Notes under the pieces: generated by a model
Seen by the model: only the letters and a program-made list of their open reading frames with translations
Told to the model about the DNA's origin: nothing
Databases searched by the model: none
Position numbers and translations under genes: made by a program
Shown: positions 16,802-23,402 of the stretch, piece by piece
Layout of the letters: each line of letters begins with the position of its first letter
How positions within the stretch are numbered: position 1 is the first letter of the stretch
Origin: Bacillus sp. cl95
GTDB lineage: Bacteria; Bacillota; Bacilli; Bacillales; Cytobacillaceae
Length of the DNA stretch: 64,000 nt
Assembly (NCBI RefSeq): GCF_900115925.1
Contig: NZ_FOYF01000007.1
Coordinates: 115,390-179,389, forward strand
Direction: 5' to 3'

Positions 16802-16843
16802 AACAAAAATGAACTCGTCAAGGACGGGTTCATTTTTGTTTTA
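16801..16843. terminator. Bidirectional terminator
   Basis: ACAAAAATGAAC and GGTTCATTTTTGT form a long stem with A- and T-rich flanks on both sides. It serves the converging genes 15878-16801 and 16851-17312. Confidence 0.85.
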
Positions 16844-16850
16844 GCATACG

Positions 16851-17312
16851 TTACTTGTAATCCCATAGAATCCTCATTTCGTCTTTATACTTTACTACAT
16901 ATACTTCCTGTTGGAAGCTGAATTTACCGTATTTACCTCGATACGTTTGAAGCACATTCATTTTGTAAGCTATTTTAAAAGGTTTTCCGCCTTCTTCTGC
17001 TATCCAATCTTCATATGTCTCGACGTCACTAATCGTATAAGTAAAAGTTTCTGTACCAAAATGCCCCATAAATACATGAACACGGTCTTGAATGAAACTT
17101 GTCTTAGGAAATCTCGTCTGCATAAACGGATGCAGGAGTTCCCAAGAATCAGAGAATTTCCCATTCTTTTCATAAGAATAGAACTTATCAACTACCAGCT
17201 TTGCTTCTCTTTCAGGTGAAAACATATGCCTGCAAGAAACAATTATCAGACAAACGATAAGGAATAATAATAATAAAGGTACGACCGCAGGAATGGTCCT
17301 TCTTTTGCGCAT
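16851..17312 (-). CDS. Membrane-anchored NTF2-like protein of unknown function
   Basis: 153 residues. A basic start (MRKRR), a strong membrane helix (about 9-27) and an extracytoplasmic domain of about 115 residues. The pattern AKLVVDKFYSYEKNGKFSDSWELLHPFMQTRF followed by alternating beta strands ending MRILWDYK resembles the cone-like NTF2/SnoaL fold often found in Bacillus envelope proteins. A Cys next to the helix (VSCRH) is not a convincing lipobox. No specific name can be given. It stands alone between two minus-strand secreted enzymes, with a terminator on its 3' side. Confidence 0.6.
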   Translation of the reverse strand: MRKRRTIPAVVPLLLLFLIVCLIIVSCRHMFSPEREAKLVVDKFYSYEKNGKFSDSWELLHPFMQTRFPKTSFIQDRVHVFMGHFGTETFTYTISDVETYEDWIAEEGGKPFKIAYKMNVLQTYRGKYGKFSFQQEVYVVKYKDEMRILWDYK

Positions 17313-17430
17313 GTATCACACCGCCCAATGATGTCCTATATGCCATAGTATGTTGAAGACGAAGGACTTATGCGGATGAGCAGGGGAGTGTCAAGATGAG
17401 GATTGTTTTTTTTGAAGTATAGCCGAAATT

Positions 17431-17482
17431 AAGAAAAGAGGTGCCGAGCATCCTGAAATAGAATGTTCGGCTCCTCTTAATT
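17431..17482 (-). terminator. Intrinsic terminator of the SGNH esterase gene
   Basis: Minus strand: AAGAGGAGCCGAACAT pairs with ATGCTCGGCACCTCTT (two mismatches), then TTCTTAATT. It begins a few nt past the stop. Confidence 0.8.
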
Positions 17483-17485
17483 TGA

Positions 17486-18790
17486 TTATTTAATCCAAGC
17501 TCCGTCTTTACCTAGTTTGTAGCCTTGAATCGTTGTGCTATAGGCCATGCTGCCATCCTTGTATAAGTAATACCATTTACCGTTCACAAGCTGCCAGCCA
17601 GTTTTCATGGCTCCGTCTTTCCCAAGAAGGTACCATTTGCCTTTATCTAATAACCAGCCCGTCTTCATGGCACCAGACTTTAAATCAAGGAAGTACCATT
17701 TGCCTTTATCAAGTACCCAACCCGTTTTCATCGCGCCAGATTTCACATCGAGGAAGTACCATTTGCCTTTATCGAGTATCCAGCCAGTTTTCATGGCACC
17801 AGCCTTCTCGAGGAAGTACCACTTGCCTTTATCGAGTACCCAACCAGTCTTCATGACACCAGACTTCTCTAAGAAGTACCATTTGTTATTCCACTTTTTC
17901 CAGCCTGTTTGCATGATGCCTTCTGTACTGAATAGATACCACTTGCCTTCCACTTGATACCAGCCTGTTACAGGATCACCATTTTCATCTAAGTAATACG
18001 TATGACCATCCCATGTTACCCAACCTGTTTCTGGTACAGGATTATAACCATCTAATGCTTCATTGGCAACATCAGCCAACACTTGATGACCTAAAACGTT
18101 TGGATGAACATCCATCGGCAGGATGTATTCTGCCTGTTTGCCATCAAAAGCAGTAAATGCATCTGCTAATACTGAGCCCGTATCAACGCTGATAGGTGCG
18201 TAAACCATGTTGTTAACCATTCCCATGATTTGTTGACCTACGACATGATATGAATTGATAGTTGGATTTTCACTTGGTCCAAATGGATTGTACATATTGT
18301 AAAGAACAACAGGTGCATCCGTTTGTTCGTGGACTTCTGCGATAATCGCATTGATATTTTGGGCTAAAGTGAGAGCCGCATCTTGGACTTTTTGCTGCAT
18401 TTCCGCTGTTGGAGTCGCAGGTTGACCATTTTTAATAAGCTCTCCGATTCCTGTTGCTTGGAGCAAATCATTGCCGCCGATATTCAATGTCACGACATCG
18501 GCTTGCTGTAGAGCAAAATCAACTTCTGGCGTCATTGCCACTGTTTGCAGTAACTGTGTAGATGTCCAGCCAGGAAAACTGACATTTGTTACATTGTTGT
18601 CGCCTATACCAATCAAATACGGAAAAGCCTTTGATCGGTCATCTAGCTTCCAGCCGTATGTAATAGAATCACCTAGTGCGACTACGTTGAGCTTTTCATC
18701 TGATGTCTCATCCGCAAACGCAAAGGATGAGAAGATTGAACTTACAAGGAAAACCATGCATAATGTGAGAAACAACCGCTTCATTTTCAA
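17486..18790 (-). CDS. Secreted SGNH/GDSL-type esterase with C-terminal choline-binding repeats
   Basis: 434 residues. A signal peptide (about 1-27, SSFAFA) is followed by an SGNH hydrolase domain (about 33-250) with ALGDSITYGW (Ser42), NIGGNDLL (Asn107) and DVHPNVLGH (Asp227/His229), i.e. blocks I, III and V. About nine choline-binding repeats (255-434) end with the cap MAYSTTIQGYKLGKDGAWIK. SGNH enzymes of this kind remove O-acetyl or acyl groups, or act as lipases. Held on the wall, it could deacylate peptidoglycan, teichoic acid or exopolysaccharide, but the substrate is not shown. Five neighbouring repeats are almost identical (LDKGKWYFL...GAMKTGW), a sign of recent internal duplication. 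Single-gene unit. Confidence 0.9.
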   Translation of the reverse strand: MKMKRLFLTLCMVFLVSSIFSSFAFADETSDEKLNVVALGDSITYGWKLDDRSKAFPYLIGIGDNNVTNVSFPGWTSTQLLQTVAMTPEVDFALQQADVVTLNIGGNDLLQATGIGELIKNGQPATPTAEMQQKVQDAALTLAQNINAIIAEVHEQTDAPVVLYNMYNPFGPSENPTINSYHVVGQQIMGMVNNMVYAPISVDTGSVLADAFTAFDGKQAEYILPMDVHPNVLGHQVLADVANEALDGYNPVPETGWVTWDGHTYYLDENGDPVTGWYQVEGKWYLFSTEGIMQTGWKKWNNKWYFLEKSGVMKTGWVLDKGKWYFLEKAGAMKTGWILDKGKWYFLDVKSGAMKTGWVLDKGKWYFLDLKSGAMKTGWLLDKGKWYLLGKDGAMKTGWQLVNGKWYYLYKDGSMAYSTTIQGYKLGKDGAWIK

Positions 18791-19118
18791 ATAAATCCCC
18801 CTCTAGTAAAATATAACCATTTAATAGTATGAATCCATCGTACCTTATAGACTATTAATTTTATAGATTTTTCACTCGACGGATTTCGAGGGTGAGATAT
18901 TTTGCCCATCTAAGTCGCAAGTCTTAGAGGCTTGTCAGTACCACGGCGGTAGAAAGTCATCGTGTTTTCGTGTATGTTTAAATAACATATAGAATGAAAC
19001 ATTTATTAGAGTCATCCGTATGAATAGAAAGCGTTAAAGTCCTGCCTTTTACTGGAGAAAGACCACTAGATATTTATGTTTGACTCCTTTCCCAGACTTG
19101 GTTGCAATTTAAGGGTGA
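18791..19118. other. Gene-free leader region
   Basis: This 328-nt gap lies upstream of the SGNH gene on the minus strand. A structured, GC-richer patch at about 18875-18960 (including CAAGTCTTAGAGGCTTG, which can fold) might be an RNA leader, but it matches no riboswitch that I recognise. No ORF is supported. Confidence 0.3.
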
Positions 19119-19316
19119 GTTGATTTCCACTCCAGGATGCTCGCTTTCCGCGGGGCGGGCGGTGAGCCTCCTCAGCGCTAATCGCGCCTGCGGGGTCTCA
19201 CCTGTCCCGCTGCTCCCGCAGGAGTCTCGCACCTTCCGTTCCAATCAAACACTTTTTCAACGAGTTGCTATTCATAACCTATCTGAAAAACAACAATCTT
19301 TTAGAAAAGAGTCTTA
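19119..19316 (+). repeat. GC-rich Bacillaceae interspersed repeat, copy A (basic form)
   Basis: Begins GTTGATTTCCACTCC and its mirrored end is TCCGTTCCAATCAA(A)C (to 19249). The interior has TCGCTTTCCGCGG, GGTGAGCCTCCTC, GCGCCTGCGGGGTCTCACC and TGCTCCCGCAGGAGTC. A conserved flank ending CAACAATCTTTTAGAAAAGAG (to about 19313) is shared with copy B. Other copies: 39829-39982, 47719-47974, 57144-57387. Confidence 0.88.
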
Positions 19317-19366
19317 ATTTTACACATGCATATTTTAAAAAATCGAACAGTCAGGAGTCGATAAGA

Positions 19367-20005
19367 ATGAATTCCTTTTTCGCTTATTTTTTGCGAATAT
19401 TTATAGCACTACCTACTTCAGCCACAGTTTGGCTTATTAGTTATTTTGGGTTTGATCAAACGATGCTGCTTTCCACTGTCTTTTCGATTGTGGGCGGTTT
19501 TTTAGCCTATAAAATTACGTCGTTCTTCACTACGAAAAGTTTCCTGAAAAAGCATGGACTTACTCGGAGGGAATATCGTTATATAAATAGAAATCTTTCC
19601 GAAGCAAGGAAGAAAATCGGACGTTTGAACAAAGCTCTTTTTTCCATCAGAAAGATCTCATTCTTTAGGCAAAGCCTTGATCTTCTGCGTACTTCAAAAA
19701 AAATTCTTAAATTGATCAAAAGTGAGCCGAAAAGATTTTATCAAGGTGAGCAATTTTTCTATTCGCATTTGGATTCGGTCGTTGAACTAACGGAGAAATA
19801 CGTTTTACTTTCTTCCCAATCCCAGAAAAATACGGAGATCAATGAAGCCCTTACGGAAACGCGCAGAACGTTAAATGATTTATCACGCACACTTGAGCAG
19901 GATTTGTATGACGTTCTTTCTAATGATGTTGATACATTAAACTATGAGCTGGATGTTGCCAAACATTCCGTGAAAACCATTGATGATACCAGGAGATTGA
20001 GATGA
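19367..20005 (+). CDS. xpaC: XpaC-family membrane protein (halogenated indolyl-phosphate hydrolysis family)
   Basis: 212 residues from ATG 19367, which has CAGGAG 9 nt upstream; upstream in-frame codons run into the interspersed repeat and are not used. Two membrane helices (about 7-42), a short basic linker, then long amphipathic helices (RREYRYINRNLSEARKKIGRLNKALFSI..., and EINEALTETRRTLNDL). The family is named for hydrolysis of 5-bromo-4-chloroindolyl phosphate by XpaC, but its true function is unclear. It overlaps the following yaaN by 4 nt (ATGA), the same xpaC-yaaN pairing as in B. subtilis, where the two are thought to act together at the membrane, including in resistance to toxic compounds. 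Confidence 0.8.
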   Translation: MNSFFAYFLRIFIALPTSATVWLISYFGFDQTMLLSTVFSIVGGFLAYKITSFFTTKSFLKKHGLTRREYRYINRNLSEARKKIGRLNKALFSIRKISFFRQSLDLLRTSKKILKLIKSEPKRFYQGEQFFYSHLDSVVELTEKYVLLSSQSQKNTEINEALTETRRTLNDLSRTLEQDLYDVLSNDVDTLNYELDVAKHSVKTIDDTRRLR

Positions 20006-20997
20006 ACAGAGACATGCAGGAGCGAAGCGAGGATATGATGGAAATCCTCTCCGATGGAGCTATTAGTAAAAAGGAAGAAGATATTTTATTGGAGAAGTTG
20101 CCTATAGAGAGCAAGCAAAAAGCTTCCCGACTCATGGAGGCCATTAACCCTGCTGATTCACAACTCATCGCATCGTATGGTATTCAAGCTCAAGAAAAGC
20201 TTGTAGCTTTTTCTAATTTGATGCTTGAACAAGCACAGCGCCGAAATGCCGGAGAAACAGGCGGGACCATCGCTGAGTTGGTGAAGATGTTTCATACGAT
20301 TCATCCCGATGACTTGAGGGCTGAGAAGCCTTCCTTTTTTGCGCGGATTTTTGGAAAGACGGCATCATCCGTTCATGAAACGGTCTCCAAGTTTCAGAAA
20401 ACAGCCGTCCAGATTGATCGAGTAGTCGTAAAGCTTGAACGTAACAAGAACGTACTTTTTTCAGACACCTTGATGCTTGATAAGCTTTATCACAACAACA
20501 AAGAATACTTTCATGATCTTAATGTGTATATTGCGGCAGGAGAAGCGAAGTTAACCGAACTGCGAAAAGCGTTGGCAAATCAAGAGTACTTGGGAGAACG
20601 GGACCGTGGAGAATTCGATCAAAGGGAAGAGGAAGATTTGGCCCATTTCACCGAACTTCTGGAAAAACGCATTTATGATTTGAAAATAAGTCGGGAAGTC
20701 ACGTTGCAAAATGCGCTTCAAATCAGGCTGATACAAAGGACAAATAGGGACTTGATCGAAAAAATTCAGTCTTCCATTTTTACGGCGATTCCTGTTTGGA
20801 AAAACCAGTTAGCCATTGCCCTTTCGCTGCTTCGTCAAAAGAATGCGGCACGTACCCAACAGAGGTTGACGGAAGCAGAAAAACAATTCCCTCAAAGCAT
20901 TGGGGAAGGAATAGATTTTCAAGACCTCAAGCAAACACACGAAGGAATTGTCATTGAGCTTGAAGAAACATTAAGGACGATTGAGGACAAAAAATAA
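20002..20997 (+). CDS. yaaN: TelA/YaaN-family toxic-anion resistance protein
   Basis: 331 residues, no membrane segment, mostly alpha-helical with long coiled-coil-like stretches: LVKMFHTIHPDDLRAE near 90, FFARIFGKTASSV, and the late conserved block NALQIRLIQRTNRDLIEKIQSS...IPVWKNQLAIALSL typical of TelA proteins (PF05816). Proteins of this family are linked to tellurite and cell-envelope stress resistance; the mechanism is unknown. The start overlaps the xpaC stop, so translation is coupled. A terminator directly follows. Confidence 0.88.
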   Translation: MNRDMQERSEDMMEILSDGAISKKEEDILLEKLPIESKQKASRLMEAINPADSQLIASYGIQAQEKLVAFSNLMLEQAQRRNAGETGGTIAELVKMFHTIHPDDLRAEKPSFFARIFGKTASSVHETVSKFQKTAVQIDRVVVKLERNKNVLFSDTLMLDKLYHNNKEYFHDLNVYIAAGEAKLTELRKALANQEYLGERDRGEFDQREEEDLAHFTELLEKRIYDLKISREVTLQNALQIRLIQRTNRDLIEKIQSSIFTAIPVWKNQLAIALSLLRQKNAARTQQRLTEAEKQFPQSIGEGIDFQDLKQTHEGIVIELEETLRTIEDKK

Positions 20998-21020
20998 GAG
21001 CCATTTCGGCTCTTATTTTT
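20994..21020 (+). terminator. Intrinsic terminator of xpaC-yaaN
   Basis: AAGAGCC-ATTT-CGGCTCTT followed by ATTTTTG, at the yaaN stop codon. Confidence 0.85.
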
Positions 21021-21033
21021 GTATATAAGAATC

Positions 21034-22050
21034 TTAAGGTCTGAAGTATTGTGCAACGATGCCTTTACCGTCGTCTACTTCAACTTCGGCATATGCTCCA
21101 TTGATCAAAGTGATTTGTGGTGGTTGGTGGCCACAATCAATATCGTAAACAATTGGAATTCCAAATTCATCAGAAAGATCTTTGTAAACATCAAGCACGG
21201 TATAGTCTTCGACCGGGTGATTGGCACTGCTGCGGCCAAACATGATGCCAGAACAATGATCAAACCATCCCGCGTATTTCATTTGTACCAACGATCTTTT
21301 TAAATCGGTTGTGTTCAATTCGCAATTTTCAAAGTACCATAAAACCGGTTCACCTAGAATCATATGCTTCTGGAATCTTCGTACATCGCCAAAAGGGGTT
21401 CCTATCAAATGCCTGATGATATCTATACAACCACCAAGTAGGCGTCCTTGCAACTTTACTTTCTTATTCGAGACCGTCTTCCATTCTGTTTCTTCCGTTA
21501 GGTGAAATACCCATGGAGTTGGATTTGCATGCTGCCATTCCTTTTGGTAGTTCGTTGATGAACGCTGGAGAACAGTGGCCCCCTCATTCGTCGTTAAGAC
21601 GGAAAGCCAAAAAGCAGTCGTTTCATCCCACGACTCGCCTCTTAAATCTACAAAGTTAGTTCCGTGAGCAGTAGCTACACCTGTTTTTAACGTCATAGCC
21701 AATAACAATGCGCTTACATCTGAATATCCTAAAACCCATTTATCTGTAATTGAATTAAAATCAATACCTTCTAGCATTTCTATGAGTAGCTCTCCGCCCC
21801 AAGGAGGGGTAATGAGGTCAATTGAATCATTGCCCATCATTTCATTAAACTCTTCTGCCCGTTGAGCTGCAGAAGAAGATTTTGCTTTTTCTTGCGTCCA
21901 AACGGTGTCACCAAAGACGACGTTAAATCCTTTCTCCTTCAAACGATCGCTTGCAAGATGAAGTAAATCGTGGAGCTCCGGTTGCACTCCAGAGGAAGGG
22001 GCGGTAACTCCTATCGTTGAACCCGCTTTTAAGATTGGATATTTAATCAT
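21034..22050 (-). CDS. S66-family peptidase (LD-carboxypeptidase / MccF-like)
   Basis: 338 residues, no signal peptide. The S66 triad is visible: nucleophile in LGYSDVSAL (Ser110), WYFENCEL (Glu241) and DIDCGHQPPQ (His308). Start block LKAGSTIGVTAPSSG and the PPWGGELLIEML motif are typical. S66 enzymes include LdcA, which trims tetrapeptides during murein recycling, and MccF, which detoxifies microcin C-type peptide nucleotides. The length (338) and the inserted FRPT-like mid region (about 160-200) look more like the MccF branch, but I would not insist. It is a cytoplasmic enzyme, transcribed alone and convergent with yaaN. Confidence 0.85.
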   Translation of the reverse strand: MIKYPILKAGSTIGVTAPSSGVQPELHDLLHLASDRLKEKGFNVVFGDTVWTQEKAKSSSAAQRAEEFNEMMGNDSIDLITPPWGGELLIEMLEGIDFNSITDKWVLGYSDVSALLLAMTLKTGVATAHGTNFVDLRGESWDETTAFWLSVLTTNEGATVLQRSSTNYQKEWQHANPTPWVFHLTEETEWKTVSNKKVKLQGRLLGGCIDIIRHLIGTPFGDVRRFQKHMILGEPVLWYFENCELNTTDLKRSLVQMKYAGWFDHCSGIMFGRSSANHPVEDYTVLDVYKDLSDEFGIPIVYDIDCGHQPPQITLINGAYAEVEVDDGKGIVAQYFRP

Positions 22051-22196
22051 ATGGCATCACTCCTTTGAAAAAGGTATTCCGCAAAGATGCTTATATTCCT
22101 TCTTTTTTGGAGAGGGTTTTTTTCTATTTAAAGGCTACTTTGGAAGGGAGGAACGAGGCATGGGGAGAATGTATTACAAGAGTAGTAAGAAATGAG

Positions 22197-22439
22197 GTGA
22201 TTGTAATTTTAAATATACATAGGGTAGTATTTGCATCAGTTGCATTCGTATTATCTATATACGGACTTATGACGAGTGATAACGCAATCATTCCTATCAT
22301 CCTTTTCTCACTTTCGGCCATGGCGTTCGTGGCGGGTTTATCTGAATTTAAAAAAGCAAGAAAGCGGATGGCCATCTTATTATTTTTAACATCGGCCTTT
22401 ACGATTTTCGTATTGATACAAAATTTAGTTTTAAGATGA
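22197..22439 (+). CDS. DUF3953-like small membrane protein, possible ATT start
   Basis: About 80 residues from GTG 22197 (77 from ATT 22206). Three membrane helices (about 5-22, 28-45, 57-75) separated by a basic SEFKKARKRM loop; the pattern matches small DUF3953-type Bacillus proteins, which normally begin MLK. The ribosome site GAGG (22194-22197) contains the GTG itself, while ATT 22206, giving MLNIHRVVF, is 8 nt downstream at ideal spacing. Upstream in-frame codons back to TTG 22065 have no ribosome site and are not family-like. A non-standard ATT start, or a mutated ATG, seems likely. Function unknown. Confidence 0.55.
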   Translation: MIVILNIHRVVFASVAFVLSIYGLMTSDNAIIPIILFSLSAMAFVAGLSEFKKARKRMAILLFLTSAFTIFVLIQNLVLR

Positions 22440-22472
22440 TAAAAAACAATAATTAAGTAAGGAGAGTGTCTT

Positions 22473-22688
22473 ATGTCTCACAACGAACGTGTGAAGGGCA
22501 TTGATTTGCCGACGGGTTTAGCGAAACCGGCACTTCGCGCACTTCATGGCGCAGGGATTTTTACCCTTGAACAATTTACTGACCATGCCGAGGCGGATAT
22601 CATGCAATTGCACGGGATGGGTCCTAAGGCAATGGAAAGAATCCGCCTTAGTTTAACGGAAAAGGGACTTTCGTTCCGTAAATCATAG
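22473..22688 (+). CDS. Small helix-hairpin-helix protein (RNA polymerase alpha-CTD-like)
   Basis: 71 residues with AAGGAGAG before ATG 22473. The middle, LAKPALRALHGAGIFTLEQF, and MQLHGMGPKAMERIRLSLTEKGLSF match the two HhH elements of the alpha-CTD / Rad51-N-like fold, which usually bind DNA in a sequence-independent way. Such stand-alone proteins are common in Bacillus and annotated as DNA-binding or alpha-CTD-domain proteins. No catalytic part is present. It follows the DUF3953-like gene by 33 nt and may be in the same transcript. Confidence 0.75.
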   Translation: MSHNERVKGIDLPTGLAKPALRALHGAGIFTLEQFTDHAEADIMQLHGMGPKAMERIRLSLTEKGLSFRKS

Positions 22689-22710
22689 ATCGTATAAGGG
22701 TGACTATAGT

Positions 22711-22794
22711 ATGGAATATTTCGCTGAAAAGCTAAACGAACTGTGCAAAGAAGCAATCGAGGAAAAAATGAAAATAATCGCTGTAGGTGACTGA
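22711..22794 (+). CDS. Possible 27-residue peptide
   Basis: ATG 22711 with AAGGGTGA 7 nt upstream; the peptide begins MEYFAEKLNELCKEAIEE, an amphipathic helix, and ends AVGD before TGA. It lies 22 nt after the HhH gene. The ribosome site is good, but the ORF is short and I know no relative. Confidence 0.35.
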   Translation: MEYFAEKLNELCKEAIEEKMKIIAVGD

Positions 22795-22802
22795 TGTTTG
22801 TG

Positions 22803-22890
22803 TAGCCGCCGTAAGAAGCCTAATAACCGCCGTTAAACTCAAAACAACCGTCGTTAGATTCCAAAAAACCGCCATTAAATCACGCTAAGG
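22803..22890. repeat. Exact 21-nt-period direct repeats, CCGCCGTTAA type
   Basis: Units start CCGCCGTAAG, CCGCCGTTAA, CCGTCGTTAG and CCGCCATTAA, each 21 nt apart; the second half of each unit is A-rich and variable. Same architecture as the arrays at 6361, 25399, 40000 and 44780. Confidence 0.78.
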
Positions 22891-22917
22891 CTAAGAAAGC
22901 AATTACCATAAAACGTA

Positions 22918-22950
22918 AAAAAGCCCTGGCTACTCAGCCAGGGTTTTAAA
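22918..22950. terminator. Bidirectional terminator
   Basis: CCCTGGCT-ACTC-AGCCAGGG with AAAAAAG before and TTTT after. It can serve the plus-strand HhH unit and the minus-strand 45-codon gene. Confidence 0.85.
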
Positions 22951-22981
22951 TATAGAGACCACACAACGTGCGGTAAGAACC

Positions 22982-23119
22982 TTATATTTGGTTAGCAAGG
23001 ATGCTAACTAATGCACTAATTACCATTGATAATGCAATAAATGAAGCATAAAGAAGGCTCTTGTTTCTTTGTTTCTTTCTTAGCATTTCTTCAGGTGTAA
23101 CGTAATAACTTCTTGACAT
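22982..23119 (-). CDS. 45-residue membrane protein behind a c-di-GMP riboswitch
   Basis: ATG 23119 behind AAAGGGGAAAG; 45 residues. The N-terminal half is polar and basic (MSRSYYVTPEEMLRKKQRNK), the C-terminal half is one membrane helix (LLYASFIALSMVISALVSIL) ending ANQI. The 5' leader is a GEMM-type aptamer on the same strand (23143-23224), only about 25 nt before the start codon and leaving room for control of ribosome access. No family recognised. An upstream in-frame extension is possible but would run into the riboswitch. Confidence 0.6.
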   Translation of the reverse strand: MSRSYYVTPEEMLRKKQRNKSLLYASFIALSMVISALVSILANQI

Positions 23120-23142
23120 CAAATCTTTCCCCTTTACATTTT

Positions 23143-23224
23143 GATGGTAGCTGGCTGGCTTTGTACATAGACAGAAGCCCCTATAGCTTTGCGTCATCAC
23201 TTTTCAGCGATTTTGCCCTAGTAA
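23143..23224 (-). ncRNA. Cyclic-di-GMP-I (GEMM) riboswitch, minus strand
   Basis: Read on the minus strand: TAGGGCAAAATC; a stem ATCGCT-GAAA-AGTGAT with a GAAA tetraloop; GATGACGCAAAGC; TATAGGGGCT; a short second stem; and AGCCAGCCAGCTACC. Positions equivalent to Vc2 G20, A47 and C92 are kept. The usual CTAAGG tetraloop receptor is replaced by CTTCTG, so affinity may be altered. The aptamer leads directly into the 45-codon gene without an obvious terminator, which suggests translational control. Confidence 0.8.
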
Positions 23225-23347
23225 GTTATATATCGGTCTTATAAATAAATATTTTAACGTTTTTTGTCGTAAATTGACAGGTTTATTTATCTATTTTTAA
23301 CATTTCATTTCCAAATCTATGTATTTACAGAAAAATGGAAGACGACT

Positions 23348-23354
23348 TGTCGAA
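23348..23354 (+). promoter_or_regulatory. Spo0A-box heptamer TGTCGAA before the glucosaminidase gene
   Basis: Perfect heptamer 49 nt before TTG 23403, placed where the -35 of a promoter with -10 TAATAT/TATAGA (23361-23369) would be; no normal -35 is present, as in some Spo0A-activated promoters. Confidence 0.4.
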
Positions 23355-23402
23355 ATGTGATAATATAGAATCAATGATTGATAGTTTAGGAGAGTGACAT
23401 GT

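Noticed and set aside
18875..18960. A fourth riboswitch before the SGNH gene
   Set aside because: A foldable, GC-richer patch is present but none of the core motifs of c-di-GMP, SAM, purine, lysine, TPP or T-box leaders can be matched.
22803..22890. CRISPR array
   Set aside because: The period is only about 21 nt, with no constant repeat of 23 nt or more, no unique spacers and no cas genes; the other ~21-nt arrays fail for the same reasons.
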